DNA of 64,000 nt from Sulfitobacter sp. F26204. GTDB lineage: Bacteria; Pseudomonadota; Alphaproteobacteria; Rhodobacterales; Rhodobacteraceae. The notes under the pieces were generated by a model that did not search any database, had not been told where the DNA came from, and saw only the letters and a program-made list of their open reading frames with translations. Each line of letters opens with the position of its first letter. Positions within the stretch are counted from its first letter, which is position 1. Shown here piece by piece: positions 33,901 to 42,270 of the stretch. The position numbers were made by a program, and so were the translations under genes. The DNA is taken from contig NZ_JAPMLQ010000010.1 in NCBI RefSeq assembly GCF_026410305.1, forward strand, positions 57,224 to 121,223. The letters are read 5' to 3'.

Positions 33901-35213
33901 TGGGCGTCCGACAACACTCCCTCGGACGTGATGCGCTTTGGCAATTGGAGCTCTGCGATTTGTCGCGCGGCGGGTGCGGGCGGTGCAACAGAGGCCATGG
34001 CCAGACTTTCCACCAGTGGCGTCGGGTGAGAACGGGCCTGCGCAATGTCGATCCTTTGCGGTGCATAACGTGCATAGATATCGGAGACTGGCGGGTTTTC
34101 TCGTGGTGCGGCCAAAACGTCATAGGCGACCGGCGCAAGCGCGTGTTTTGGCCCGATCATGACCCCAGTCGACAGACCCGACGCCTTGCTCGAAGTGCCG
34201 ATGCGCCGCAAAGCGTCGCTGTTGATGGTCAGAATTGGTGATCGGGTTCCGGCGGAAGGTCCCGGCTGAACATCGCTGCGCTCAGGTAGGGTCTTATCGA
34301 GCAGGGCAAAGGCTTCTTCGAGGGTGTCGGCTGAGCGCTGCTCAAAGACGTGATCATCTAACGCCACCTTGTCGCAAATCAGAACTTGCGTATCGACCGT
34401 TGTGCCCATCTTTCGGTACACCGACCCTGGAATGTTCAAAGCGAGCCTTGGCGTGAGGATCCCCGTGAGCCGCGTCCAGTAGGCTGGCACGCTTTGTGCT
34501 GTGAACCGTGCCGGCATGATCGCCACCAGCCTGCCCCCGGGGGCCAGCCGTTTTGATGCGGCGACAAGGTGTTTGGCGGCGGTATGTGGATCATTGCTGC
34601 GATCAATGGAAGAAGAAAACGGCGGGTTCATCAAGACGACGCTTGGCTTGCGGGGATCGAGCAACAGGTCATCAATATGCTCGCCGTCATGAATGCTCGG
34701 CGTCAAATCAAAGATTGCTTCCAGCAGTGCTGCCCGAAATGGATCTATCTCGTTGAGCAGAATGTCCGCTCCGTGACGGACGGCCATGGCCGCCAGACTA
34801 CCTGTGCCAGCTGACGGCTCGAGGACGAGGTCACTTTTTCTGACACAGGCCGCATGTGCGACAAGAGCGGCATAGGGCAGGGGGGTTGAGAATTGCTGCA
34901 AACGGATCTGATCCTCAGAGCGCCGCGTTTCGGTGAGCAGGCCCTGTGCCAGCTGCGCCAATGCGCGCGGCGGCGTTGGGGACATGGCGTCCTTAAGCGC
35001 CAAATTTGCCGCTGCTTGCATCACGTCATAGGCCATGCGCCAGTCCCAGTGCCCGGCAGCGTCACTGCCGCCGAAGTGGACGCGCATTGTTTTGGCAAGG
35101 TCAGCGCTGCGTAGACTTCCCCGCGTCACCAAAAGTGCCGTGGCTTGAAGCAATTGGCGCAAGGATAGAACGCTCAGAGCTTCAGATGTTGCGGATGCGT
35201 TGGGGTCTGACAT
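30936..35213 (-). CDS. Strawberry-notch-like methyltransferase-helicase
   Basis: A very large 1425-residue protein. An N-terminal N6-adenine-type methylase domain shows QFSTPLPYA (about 107), VLEPSAGTGSL (about 130-140) and MNPPFSS (about 195). A superfamily 2 helicase follows, with Walker A GDGTGCGKGRQ (about 485-494), DEAH (about 593-596) and the strawberry-notch C-terminal domain. Such proteins are hallmarks of alphaproteobacterial plasmids and some phages. They are thought to modify or remodel incoming DNA, perhaps against restriction, but the reaction is unproven. The shared leader element lies about 33 bases upstream. Confidence 0.9.
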   Translation of the reverse strand: MSDPNASATSEALSVLSLRQLLQATALLVTRGSLRSADLAKTMRVHFGGSDAAGHWDWRMAYDVMQAAANLALKDAMSPTPPRALAQLAQGLLTETRRSEDQIRLQQFSTPLPYAALVAHAACVRKSDLVLEPSAGTGSLAAMAVRHGADILLNEIDPFRAALLEAIFDLTPSIHDGEHIDDLLLDPRKPSVVLMNPPFSSSIDRSNDPHTAAKHLVAASKRLAPGGRLVAIMPARFTAQSVPAYWTRLTGILTPRLALNIPGSVYRKMGTTVDTQVLICDKVALDDHVFEQRSADTLEEAFALLDKTLPERSDVQPGPSAGTRSPILTINSDALRRIGTSSKASGLSTGVMIGPKHALAPVAYDVLAAPRENPPVSDIYARYAPQRIDIAQARSHPTPLVESLAMASVAPPAPAARQIAELQLPKRITSEGVLSDAQLETIIMANDAHERNLPGKFTINDNNTQLVRKDDDPQATAYRLGYFLGDGTGCGKGRQVAGLILAGWLQGRRRAVWVSKSATLIEDAVRDWHDLGGSPADIQSLSKWKPEQDISMAAGILFVTYATLRSAGKGGNTRLDQILKWLGPDFDGVISFDEAHAMQNAAGSEEGRGTKPSQQGLAGLRLQLALPRARIFYVSATGATNVHNLAYASRLGLWGQGADYPFPSRESFVSAMEAGGVAAMEVVARDLKALGLYTARALSFDGVEYDVLEHALSAAQIKVYDAYARAFKTIHQNLDAALEATGVVDASGKTQASSAKAAARSRFESTKQRFFNHLLMGMKAPSIIAAVQQDVEDGWAAVVQIVSTGESLLKRRLDGMDPEDELVEGALTPRDYVLGYLEQAFPIHTQKLVEIDGNVIAEPLRDANGDLVVSREALGLREEAMVELMSLAPIPAALDQILWAFGADSVAEVTGRSLRPLKGTDGTLYIENRSASANSSETGAFMGAEKNILIFSDAGGTGRSYHAAENATNQKRRRHYLLEPGWRADAAIQGLGRTHRSAQVSAPFFRVCTSDVHGEKRFTATIARRLDNLGALTKGQRETGGQGMFREEDNLESPIARHALRGLYADLAHDRASSMRYETFTEWTALNLMDGEGVLLDDLPPIQRFLNRVLALPIHMQNALFEEFMERIATQTARAREAGTLDLGVETLRGDQIVQTSGEDLWTCPQSHAVTRIIGLEVTNPVHVRRSGEALERAGRRVPMINHASGRVALIDGAPMQIYDEDVVTLMRKTVRPTGSKLILEEAFEKSAWEEVDVGEFARLWDDEADALPREETTKLFLLTGLLLPIWKDIPTRNERIYRVSPRGGGAMIGRTLSEDGAAALRARFMKGTPQTPNEMLTVALGSTTPVDLGHGLYLRRRRVAGETRLEIEGADGPTTATLKSMGCFTEIIAFQLRLFVPHGEGADTSAILARITGQSSDNLRADAA

Positions 35214-35245
35214 GGAATTTTTCCTTTCGGGGTTTGAAATTCACC

Positions 35246-35270
35246 AAAGAGAAAGCCGCCTTTCCTCTTT
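35246..35270 (-). promoter_or_regulatory. Shared leader element, copy 3
   Basis: On the minus strand AAAGAGGAAAGGCGGCTTTC is followed by TCTTT, about 33 bases before the strawberry-notch start. It is the most divergent of the four copies. Confidence 0.35.
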
Positions 35271-35320
35271 TGGAGAGGTCCGGCGGCTTGGAAAAAATTC
35301 TGTAATCTAATGCGCCGAGA

Positions 35321-35980
35321 TCACCTCTCTCGTTGACGGGCATAAAACTCGGCCAACACATCTGAGCCAGTCGACACGGCCCCTTTGATCAACACCGACC
35401 CTGCCAGGCTCTCTTTGGAAAGCCGCACCAAGGTCCCCGACTTGATGTCTGCAAAACAGGTCATCCGCCGTCCGCGGCGCTTGTAATGCGTGCGTCGGAC
35501 GTCCTGAACGGTTGATCCATCGGTGATGGTGACAGGTGCCGCGAGATGTATTTCATCACCCTCTTGGTAGTTTGGGATCGCGGCCCAGTCTTTGCATTTT
35601 TGCCGCCAACCGTGCGCATAGGACTTCGGGTCAGAGATTTCTGACAGACACGCGATAAGCCCAAGGGGTGCGCGTGCCTGCACGGGGCCCATGGTCTCAT
35701 CCATATCCTTGTAACCAAAGCACCCCTGATCATAGCCGGTCAGAAACACAGCCGCGAATGTATATGCCCCGTCCGGGCCTGCAACATATTGGGTTTGCGT
35801 GAACGACGTTCCCGGTCTTGGTAAAGATCTGACAGCGACATACCAGACAGACCCTACTTTGCTCAGTCTAAGGGGCATCTGGCACAATGTATCGTTCTCA
35901 AAAGTGCAAATCCGTGTAATTTCTGCCTTTTCTTGAGCATGACCCCGGATGCGCTGGTCGGTATAAAAAAGCCACCCCAT
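35321..35980 (-). CDS. DUF6927-like plasmid protein
   Basis: A 219-residue soluble protein starting MGWLFYTDQRIRGHAQEKAEI. That N-terminus is characteristic of a plasmid protein family I recall as DUF6927. It contains several Cys (RICTFENDTLCQ, QGCFGYKD, LIACLSE, RMTCFAD) and a basic patch (THYKRRGRR). Its ATG overlaps the upstream stop by one base (TGATG), giving an operon with the next gene. No reaction can be inferred. Confidence 0.65.
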   Translation of the reverse strand: MGWLFYTDQRIRGHAQEKAEITRICTFENDTLCQMPLRLSKVGSVWYVAVRSLPRPGTSFTQTQYVAGPDGAYTFAAVFLTGYDQGCFGYKDMDETMGPVQARAPLGLIACLSEISDPKSYAHGWRQKCKDWAAIPNYQEGDEIHLAAPVTITDGSTVQDVRRTHYKRRGRRMTCFADIKSGTLVRLSKESLAGSVLIKGAVSTGSDVLAEFYARQRER

Positions 35981-36573
35981 CACGCAGCTCCTTTCATCTC
36001 AATTGGATAGATCTTATCGAGCGGGACGCGGTAGGGCAGAGCATCGTCAAAATCGTCACTGTTTCCGTGATTTCGAACCCATGCATGGGTCGCTGTGAGA
36101 TCCAGAATTTTGACGTGGAACACACCTCCGAGACCGGATGGCGTCTTGTAGATCTGACCGATCAAGGGCGTTTGCTTTCTGGGATCAAACACATCGATCA
36201 CGTGGTTGGACACGCAGAGCATCAAGGTCGGGTCCCCGCGCGTGATGATCTGTTGCGCCGCCTGAATAGTGTCGAGGTGATAGATGCCGGTATAGCCACG
36301 AAAAATTGCCGTCACCTCAGCAACCCAGTTGGGATCAACTTGCGGGTTCTTCCCGTGCGCATAAACCTGCATTCCATTGGTGTCCGGCGCGCCGACTTCC
36401 TTGATCGAGGTCGCATCCAGCCCATTGGACATCAGGAAAACGCCCTGAGCGACGGAAAGGATCAGGCCGGGTTGCGTTACCTCACCGTCCCATTTGCGCA
36501 TATATCTGGTACAGCTTTGTGCGTGTTTGATAATCTTGGCGACCTCAGGGGTCGCGAATTCGAGCAGGGCCAT
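35980..36573 (-). CDS. Plasmid protein of unknown function
   Basis: A 197-residue protein starting MALLEFATPEVAKIIKHAQSC, with GGAG about 6 bases upstream of ATG 36573. The region LILSVAQGVFLMSNG and the later HVIDVFDPRKQTPLIGQIYKTP are mixed alpha/beta without membrane or metal motifs. It sits between the ParB-like gene and the DUF6927-like gene on one strand, separated from parB by a strong hairpin. Unrecognised; a DNA-metabolism role is only suggested by company. Confidence 0.6.
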   Translation of the reverse strand: MALLEFATPEVAKIIKHAQSCTRYMRKWDGEVTQPGLILSVAQGVFLMSNGLDATSIKEVGAPDTNGMQVYAHGKNPQVDPNWVAEVTAIFRGYTGIYHLDTIQAAQQIITRGDPTLMLCVSNHVIDVFDPRKQTPLIGQIYKTPSGLGGVFHVKILDLTATHAWVRNHGNSDDFDDALPYRVPLDKIYPIEMKGAA

Positions 36574-36621
36574 TTGTATCTCCGAAGATCTGTATTTGGG
36601 GATTTGTTTTTGATGTGCTGG

Positions 36622-36660
36622 GGCAAGACCCAAAGAAACAACGCTCCTTTGGGCCTTGCC
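36622..36660 (-). terminator. Intercistronic hairpin after the ParB-like gene
   Basis: GGCAAGACCCAAAG (36622-36635) pairs with CTTTGGGCCTTGCC (36647-36660) with one mismatch. It starts 5 bases after the ParB-like stop on the minus strand. No U-run follows, so it may cause partial termination or protect the upstream mRNA rather than fully end transcription. Confidence 0.5.
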
Positions 36661-36665
36661 AGTGA

Positions 36666-38639
36666 TCAGGCGGCTTTGGCGTGATCTTCGACGTGATCTG
36701 GGACATCGCTGGTCTCAACTGTTGCAACCGGCGTGACGGTTTGCATATCAGGCGGGCACCATGTGGCCACGGCCGTGCGCTGTGCGTCGGTCAGGGTTGC
36801 AAAAGGCTCTGCAAAGAGCTGATCGCAAAAGGTGACCACGTCGTTCTTGCTGGAGCCGGCAAGATTGAGTGCTTCTTGGGTCAGACCGAGGTCTGCATTC
36901 AGCATATGCAAAAGCTGTGCCTTTTTGAAACGACCGAAGAGCGCTGCATTCGGGGCCCAGTGCGCGCGGATATCGGGCATGATTTCTGCTTCAAGGTCGT
37001 ACATCAGGACGTCTGCGGTCCGGTTGCGCGCAAAACAGGGTTTGACCGTCAGCCCGACAGCGAACGCGACAAGTGCGGCCTTCTTGGAGCCATCAAGCGC
37101 ACGGAACTTGGCAAATTGCTCGGCAGGTGAGCGGGTTTCATCGGCCCAGCTTAGATCCAGCGTTTCGCGGATCACGTCCATTTGCTCCTGCGCGGTTCGG
37201 TCAATCTCATCGAGCTTGGCGTGAGTGCGATGCTGAGCAGTTACCGTCAAGTCGATGGCGTAGGTACGAGCACCAGCGCAGAGCACATCGTTGATGATCT
37301 TGAACAGGGCAAAATCCGTGGCGGTTTCAGGATGGGATGCCAAGGCGGCTCCCAGAGCCATCGCCCGTTCCATCTGCAGGTCAGAGGAAAGTGCTGCAGA
37401 ATAGGTAATGGCGTCGCTCTTGGTCACATCCTTTGGCGCTATGTTTCCGTCACCTCCAGAAGTCGCATTTGCGCAGGCTTGATCTTCTGGGCGGATCAGA
37501 CCAACCGTCAGATGGACATTGCTGTGGTTCCAGGTCGCAAACACTCCGGCGTTCTTGAGGTCATCCGGCAGATACCCGGTTTGCAGCTCATCCGCCTCTT
37601 CGGTTAGCGTATCGATTTCATCATAGATCTCGTCCGCCTCGTCTTGGCTGATCTCTTCGGCAGACTGGCGATCTTCCAGAGCAGAAACCAGCGTTGCGAT
37701 CTCCCCAAGTCGCGCTTGACCTGCTGCGTCCGGCACGATTGTTGCTGGATAGACGCGGCCATAGCTACTGAACATCTGGTAATCATGCTCACCCGCTGCA
37801 TCTGCCCAGGCAAACCCAAGGCGGTCACGCTCGGCTTCGGCGGCCACCTGAAGTTTTTCGACCAAAACCTTTTTGGCCAGATCCATATCTTCAAGGACCG
37901 AATGCTCGTCGAGCAAGTCCGCGGCAACTCCTCCTCCTTTGGCTTCATAGTCGTCCCGGATGAACGCACCCAACGCGTCACCCACTTGAATCCCACGGGC
38001 GCGCAAAGTGGACTTGATCTGATGTGCATGCGGCCGCGCCCCGTCCTGGGTCAACGCCTCAAAGACTTCGAACTGGACTTCCGGGGAGGGATGATCGGCA
38101 AATGCCTTCATGGCATCCAGAGTGAGTGTCTTGGCCCGGACTGCTTCGCGGATGCTGGAATGAACAAGCCCGTACCGGAGGCGTTCTTTGACGGCAGTCT
38201 CTGTCGTACCGAAGGTCATCGCGATACTGGCGATCGACTGATTGTCGGTCTTCATCATCCGCGCAAAGGCTTCAAACTGGTCAATCGGCGACATTGGGGC
38301 CTGGGTGATGTTCTCAGCCAGGGAGATGGCAGTTGTCAGATCGCAATCGGCGGGCACGACCCGACATTCGACCTTCGTTTTGCTTGTAAATGCCTTCTCA
38401 GAGGTATCAGCAGCCAGTTCTTGTAGAGCGGCGCGACGACGACCGCCGCCCAAAACACCGTATTTCGACCCGATCTTCTGCACAACCAGAGGCTGGATGA
38501 GGCCGAGCGTCACAATGCTGGCCTTAAGATGTACAATATTCTCGGGTTCATAAGCCTCGACGGATTGAGCACGCACGTTGGCGGGATGCTGTTCCAGTTT
38601 TCCGATTTCAATCTGTTGGGATGTCATTTGGGTTGTCAT
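36666..38639 (-). CDS. Large ParB/Spo0J-domain protein
   Basis: A 657-residue protein. The N-terminal ParB CTPase-like domain shows IEIGKLEQHPANVR, VLGGGRRRAAL and SLAENITQAPMSPIDQFEAF, followed by a helix-turn-helix (IASIAMTFGTTETAVKERLRYG). The remaining 400 residues are acidic and helical with a C-terminal region of unknown function. It is twice the length of segregation ParB proteins and has no adjacent parA, so I regard it as the plasmid accessory type that travels with strawberry-notch genes, not the partition ParB. A shared leader element is about 52 bases upstream. Confidence 0.85.
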   Translation of the reverse strand: MTTQMTSQQIEIGKLEQHPANVRAQSVEAYEPENIVHLKASIVTLGLIQPLVVQKIGSKYGVLGGGRRRAALQELAADTSEKAFTSKTKVECRVVPADCDLTTAISLAENITQAPMSPIDQFEAFARMMKTDNQSIASIAMTFGTTETAVKERLRYGLVHSSIREAVRAKTLTLDAMKAFADHPSPEVQFEVFEALTQDGARPHAHQIKSTLRARGIQVGDALGAFIRDDYEAKGGGVAADLLDEHSVLEDMDLAKKVLVEKLQVAAEAERDRLGFAWADAAGEHDYQMFSSYGRVYPATIVPDAAGQARLGEIATLVSALEDRQSAEEISQDEADEIYDEIDTLTEEADELQTGYLPDDLKNAGVFATWNHSNVHLTVGLIRPEDQACANATSGGDGNIAPKDVTKSDAITYSAALSSDLQMERAMALGAALASHPETATDFALFKIINDVLCAGARTYAIDLTVTAQHRTHAKLDEIDRTAQEQMDVIRETLDLSWADETRSPAEQFAKFRALDGSKKAALVAFAVGLTVKPCFARNRTADVLMYDLEAEIMPDIRAHWAPNAALFGRFKKAQLLHMLNADLGLTQEALNLAGSSKNDVVTFCDQLFAEPFATLTDAQRTAVATWCPPDMQTVTPVATVETSDVPDHVEDHAKAA

Positions 38640-39368
38640 GATGCTTCCTTTATTGGTTGGTTCGATCCCGAAATGTCAGGATCACCCCCCAAAGAAGCCT
38701 GCTTTTACTTTCCTTCCGTCCGCCGGATTCAGCCCCCGTCTTCCAGACCTTGGAGCACCCGGCCCATCTTCATTCCCCAGCAAGGTCCCGCAGGGACCGC
38801 GCAGCGCCCCATTTGATCGTAACCCTCCTGAGGAAGATCGACGTACATGCAGGTCTGCATGAGCCAAAGGAGATTGGGCAGCTCAGTTTGCTGAGATGGT
38901 CAAACGACTATTGGAACAGCGGAGATGTATCGTGCGGTGTTCTGGGGTGGAGCCGATTTATCGGCGCAGGCCTAGAGCAAGGTGCCCCGACTTGCGGGGC
39001 AGGGGCCATGAAACGCTCATCGGGCAATCCTTAGATGCCAACCGAAGAAATGCTTCACGAGGCTCACTTGTTTGGGCAATCTGGCCCAATGGAATGATGG
39101 ACACAGAAACTACTTTTCATGTTTGAACTTGTCTGTCGCGAGAACTTTGGGCCTCAGGGCAGAAATATGACAGTTATTTACTTGATCCAATCCGGTACGC
39201 GACCCTCTGCTTCCTTTTTCTAAGCATTTTCAACGTTCCTAACTTCTAAGTGGTTATTTGAGCGAATTAGCCCGTCGGTTTGCTGTGTTATATATGTGTT
39301 ATATAGTGTGTTAAGGCACTGAAAATCTAGATAAGTCATTGGTGCGTAATAATAAAATTGGACAAGCG
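38640..39368. other. Non-coding region between the ParB-like gene and the replicon
   Basis: No supported gene. Its left end holds leader-element copy 4. The right end (about 39220-39360) is AT-rich with repeated GTTATATA-type sequence (GTGTTATATATGTGTTATATAGTGTGTTAAG) and may be the unwinding element next to the iterons. ORFs in this stretch lack starts or composition of genes. Confidence 0.5.
38691..38713 (-). promoter_or_regulatory. Shared leader element, copy 4
   Basis: On the minus strand GGAAAGTAAAAGCAGGCTTC is followed by TTT, about 52 bases before the ParB-like start. Nearly identical in its core to copy 1 and copy 2. Confidence 0.45.
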
Positions 39369-39832
39369 GTGTGTGTTACCCCGAATGGAGGTGTCTGATA
39401 CCCCGAACCATAGTGTGTGTTACCCCGAATCGGGCTCGGTGGATCTGCAGACACGTTGAGGGGGTTGCCCATCGTTTGGTTGTTCGATTCGGTTTCTGAT
39501 GCCTCAATTTTAGACCGTTATCGGGCAAATGTTCCAGCATCGGTGGGTGAAACCCCGAACCAGCCCGACTTGGTGTGTAAAACCCCGAACCAGAGGAGCG
39601 TGTGTGATACCCCGAAAGATGGCCTCGGCCCTTAATAATCAGGCAATGGTGTGTGAAACCCCGAATACCCAGCCGCGGTGTGTAAAACCCCGAACCAGCC
39701 GATTGCATATTTTATAGTGTAAAGCGACATTTAGCCGGAATGCAGGTCTCCAAGTGTCTAATACCCCGAATCTCTTGACAGGTGTGTGAAACCCCGAATA
39801 GTTATCCACATGGTGTCTAATACCCCGAATCC
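39369..39832. repeat. Replication origin: 11 iterons
   Basis: Eleven copies of an 18- to 20-base element with consensus GTGTGTRAWACCCCGAAYC start near 39369, 39391, 39413, 39543, 39573, 39600, 39649, 39678, 39754, 39782 and 39813. The first three are spaced by 22 bases; the others are irregular. All are in the same orientation. The last copy overlaps the first codons of repA, so RepA binding should both fire replication and repress its own gene. Confidence 0.9.
39802..39810 (+). promoter_or_regulatory. Perfect DnaA box
   Basis: TTATCCACA, the consensus DnaA-binding sequence, lies between the last two iterons and ends on the A of the repA start codon. It indicates that host DnaA assists initiation here. 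Confidence 0.8.
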
Positions 39833-40862
39833 AAATTTGCAGCTCCTACCGGAGCGCCACCCGCAAGATGACCTGTTCATCTGCGATGTGGCGGATGCAG
39901 TGCTGAAGGATGTGATGCCGCAGATGGAGCATCCGTTTTATTCACTCTCCAAGAAGCCTGAAACAGCTGTTCGACGCTACGAGCATAACGGTCATTGGGT
40001 AGAGATCACACCCAGTGTGAAGGGGTTGGCGACGATCTATGACAAGGACATCCTGATTTATTGTATTTCCCAGATCATGCATAAGCTGCGGGATGGAGAA
40101 GAGGTGTCTCGGCGCGTCCGCCTGAACTCCCGTGATCTGCTGGTGTTTGCCAACCGGGGAACGTCTGGCAAAGACTATCAAGCTCTTGTGCAGGCGGTGG
40201 ACCGTTTGGCGGGCACGCGGATCAGCACAAACATTCAAACCGGCGACGAGGAACAATACGATACATTCGGCCTGATCGATGCGGCCTCTATCAGACGCAA
40301 GCACGGCAATGATGGGCGCTTGCTGTGGTGTGAGCTTAAACTTTCCGAGTGGGTGTTCAATGCGATCCGCGCGCAGGAAGTGCTGACGCTGCATAAGGAC
40401 TACTTCAGGCTGCGCAAACCGATTGAACGCCGGGTCTATGAGATTGCCCGCAAACACTGTGGTCGCCAACCGACGTGGTCCATCAACTTGGATCTGCTGC
40501 ATAAGAAATCCGGGTCAAAATCCTCGCTGAAAGAGTTTAGACGGTCCTTGCGGCATTTGGTCGAACATGATCATCTTCCCGACTATTCGGTCTCTTTCAA
40601 AGGAGATACGGATCTGCTCGTCTTTGTGAATCGGGGGACGATGTACAAAGAAGTTCAGGTGGTCGAGGCGGCGGCGCGCATCGTACTGGAAGCTGCGACT
40701 TATGAAGAGGCGCGCGACGCGGCACCGGGGTGGGACATCTACCATCTCGAAGGCGAGTGGAAGGCCTGGATGAGCGATGGTGGTCTTGACGCACCAAAAA
40801 ACCCGGACCGGGCGTTTGTTGGGTTTTGTCGCAAGTGGTTTGAGAAGAGAGGCCGCCCCTGA
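39810..40862 (+). CDS. repA: RPA-type plasmid replication initiator
   Basis: A 350-residue replication initiator of the RPA (RepA) family. ATG 39810 begins MVSNTPNPNLQLLPER; the codons VSNTPN are encoded by the last iteron itself. Family features include FYSLSKKPETAVRRYEHNG, the segment IYDKDILIYCISQIMHKLRDG, the winged-helix part LKEFRRSLRHLVEHDHLPDY, and the C-terminal VGFCRKWFEKRGRP. It binds the upstream iterons to start replication. It is not a RepABC replicon. Partition genes are not adjacent; the VirC1/VirC2-like pair could serve that role. Confidence 0.92.
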   Translation: MVSNTPNPNLQLLPERHPQDDLFICDVADAVLKDVMPQMEHPFYSLSKKPETAVRRYEHNGHWVEITPSVKGLATIYDKDILIYCISQIMHKLRDGEEVSRRVRLNSRDLLVFANRGTSGKDYQALVQAVDRLAGTRISTNIQTGDEEQYDTFGLIDAASIRRKHGNDGRLLWCELKLSEWVFNAIRAQEVLTLHKDYFRLRKPIERRVYEIARKHCGRQPTWSINLDLLHKKSGSKSSLKEFRRSLRHLVEHDHLPDYSVSFKGDTDLLVFVNRGTMYKEVQVVEAAARIVLEAATYEEARDAAPGWDIYHLEGEWKAWMSDGGLDAPKNPDRAFVGFCRKWFEKRGRP

Positions 40863-41096
40863 ATCTGGCCGACCGTCGTAGCGGTTTTGGCTTGTCCCGA
40901 GCCTTTGACGGTTGTGATTGCGGATAACTCAATTGATCTGACGCGCGCGTAACACCAGTGGCATCGAACCCAACCCGTTACAAACCCGTGGTTGAAAAGT
41001 GACACCTCGCACTTCCCTACGATTGTTCTTGCAGCATTTTTGCAAAAGTCTATGAACACTTTTGTTTAACGCCGAAGCATAAGACCGTGAAGTATT

Positions 41097-41450
41097 ATGA
41101 ACGATGTGCCTGTACCGAGTGTACCCCTCAATTTGGTCACCAATGAAGGCGTGGATGCGTGGCGCAGCCAAGGAGAGCCGTTCACAATTTCCTATGGTTT
41201 AATCGGGCATGAGAAGACAGGGCGTCCGCTTTACCGCGCACTGTTTGACAAGGCTGGCGAAACCTTTCTTCTCGTCGATCCCGACACATTGGACATTGTG
41301 GCAGCCCCGATCAGCTTCAGGGGCGAAGATGCGGTGATTGACCACCTGTTTGAAATTGCGCCAGGTGCGTCACCGGTGTTGCACCTGGACACAAGCGGGT
41401 TTGTCGACGGCAAGCTTCCGACCGCCGCCTGTTTTATGGCGCAAACATAG
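41097..41450 (+). CDS. Small soluble protein of unknown function
   Basis: A 117-residue protein starting MNDVPVPSVPLNLVTNEG. It is beta-rich (EPFTISYGLIGHEKTGRPLYRALFDKAGETFLLVDPDTL) with no signal or helix. It follows repA by 234 bases and is convergent with the gene at 41476-42228. No family is recognised; it may belong to the replication/maintenance block. Confidence 0.6.
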   Translation: MNDVPVPSVPLNLVTNEGVDAWRSQGEPFTISYGLIGHEKTGRPLYRALFDKAGETFLLVDPDTLDIVAAPISFRGEDAVIDHLFEIAPGASPVLHLDTSGFVDGKLPTAACFMAQT

Positions 41451-41475
41451 CATCATCTGGATCATAGGCGCGAGG

Positions 41476-42228
41476 TTAGTACCGGACCAACTCATAGCCG
41501 TGTCGGCCCTCGTAATCATGCCATTCAATGCCGACAGCACGATATAGTCCCATGCCGCTGTAACAACTTGTCGAAAGGGCCATCCACCCTGGCACATGAT
41601 GGGCGCTTGATCTTGCCCAATTGAAGTCGCCTTGTCGGCCGTAGGTGCCCAAGAACGTGCGGTCGGTCTCTTGGCAATCGCCCTCGCTGCCTTGCGCACG
41701 GTGTTGATAATGATCCACGCGCCATACTTTGATGCTCCTTACAAAATCAAATGCAGCACCTGAAATATCGATATCGGCTGTTCCGTTGTCGTCAGAGATA
41801 CTCTGGACCAGCAACAGCATTGCGGCTGTCTGGTCTGCAACATCATTTGGTGCCGACCTGTCTTGGGACCCTGCACCAAGGGATATCAACGTCGGCAACG
41901 TGTCGTTCGGGATCGATTGCGCCGGAACATTTTCAAAAGCATAGCGCAAGAAGGCCTCGCTTGGTGTCAATTTCTGCGGCGTGTTCAGCACCGTGCGCAT
42001 CGGGCATCGCCAGATTTGAAGAGGCGGCTCAATAGGCCAAGGCGTGATCCTGCGTATGAATACGGCGCGCGCATGCGCACAGGGTGCAGAGGCGGGCCAG
42101 CCGCCAGACAAACACAACAAGATCGCACAATCAACTTGGTAGGCTTGGGCGGGTCGCGGCGCTATTGCGACAAGGCTGGACAGGGCGAGCACCAAGAGCA
42201 GGCAGCGGGTTTTGAGAAAGTCAGTCAT
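41476..42228 (-). CDS. Secreted Cys-containing protein of the conjugation region
   Basis: A 250-residue protein with a signal peptide (LLLVLALSSLVAIAPRPAQA) followed by a conserved-looking mature start YQVDCAILLCLSGGWPASAPCAHARAVF and IWRCPM, giving four Cys likely to form disulfides. Similar N-terminal segments occur in unnamed proteins of alphaproteobacterial conjugation clusters. It is transcribed away from the virB operon, next to another secreted protein gene. A role in the mating channel or surface is inferred from position. Confidence 0.68.
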   Translation of the reverse strand: MTDFLKTRCLLLVLALSSLVAIAPRPAQAYQVDCAILLCLSGGWPASAPCAHARAVFIRRITPWPIEPPLQIWRCPMRTVLNTPQKLTPSEAFLRYAFENVPAQSIPNDTLPTLISLGAGSQDRSAPNDVADQTAAMLLLVQSISDDNGTADIDISGAAFDFVRSIKVWRVDHYQHRAQGSEGDCQETDRTFLGTYGRQGDFNWARSSAHHVPGWMALSTSCYSGMGLYRAVGIEWHDYEGRHGYELVRY

Positions 42229-42270
42229 TCAGGTCTCCGATTTGAGCGATGTGGGGCAGCGGGTGGTCAA

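Noticed and set aside
36666..38639. ParB-like protein as the plasmid segregation ParB
   Set aside because: It is about twice normal length, has no adjacent parA and no obvious parS palindromes nearby; its neighbours match the strawberry-notch accessory block.
38896..39126. Plus-strand ORF near the replicon
   Set aside because: It has no ribosome-binding site, an Arg/Cys-rich composition unlike a folded protein, and lies in a region otherwise devoid of genes.
39369..39832. Repeat cluster as a CRISPR array
   Set aside because: Repeats are short and irregularly spaced, one enters the repA gene, and no cas gene is present. The iteron reading explains strand, position and the DnaA box.
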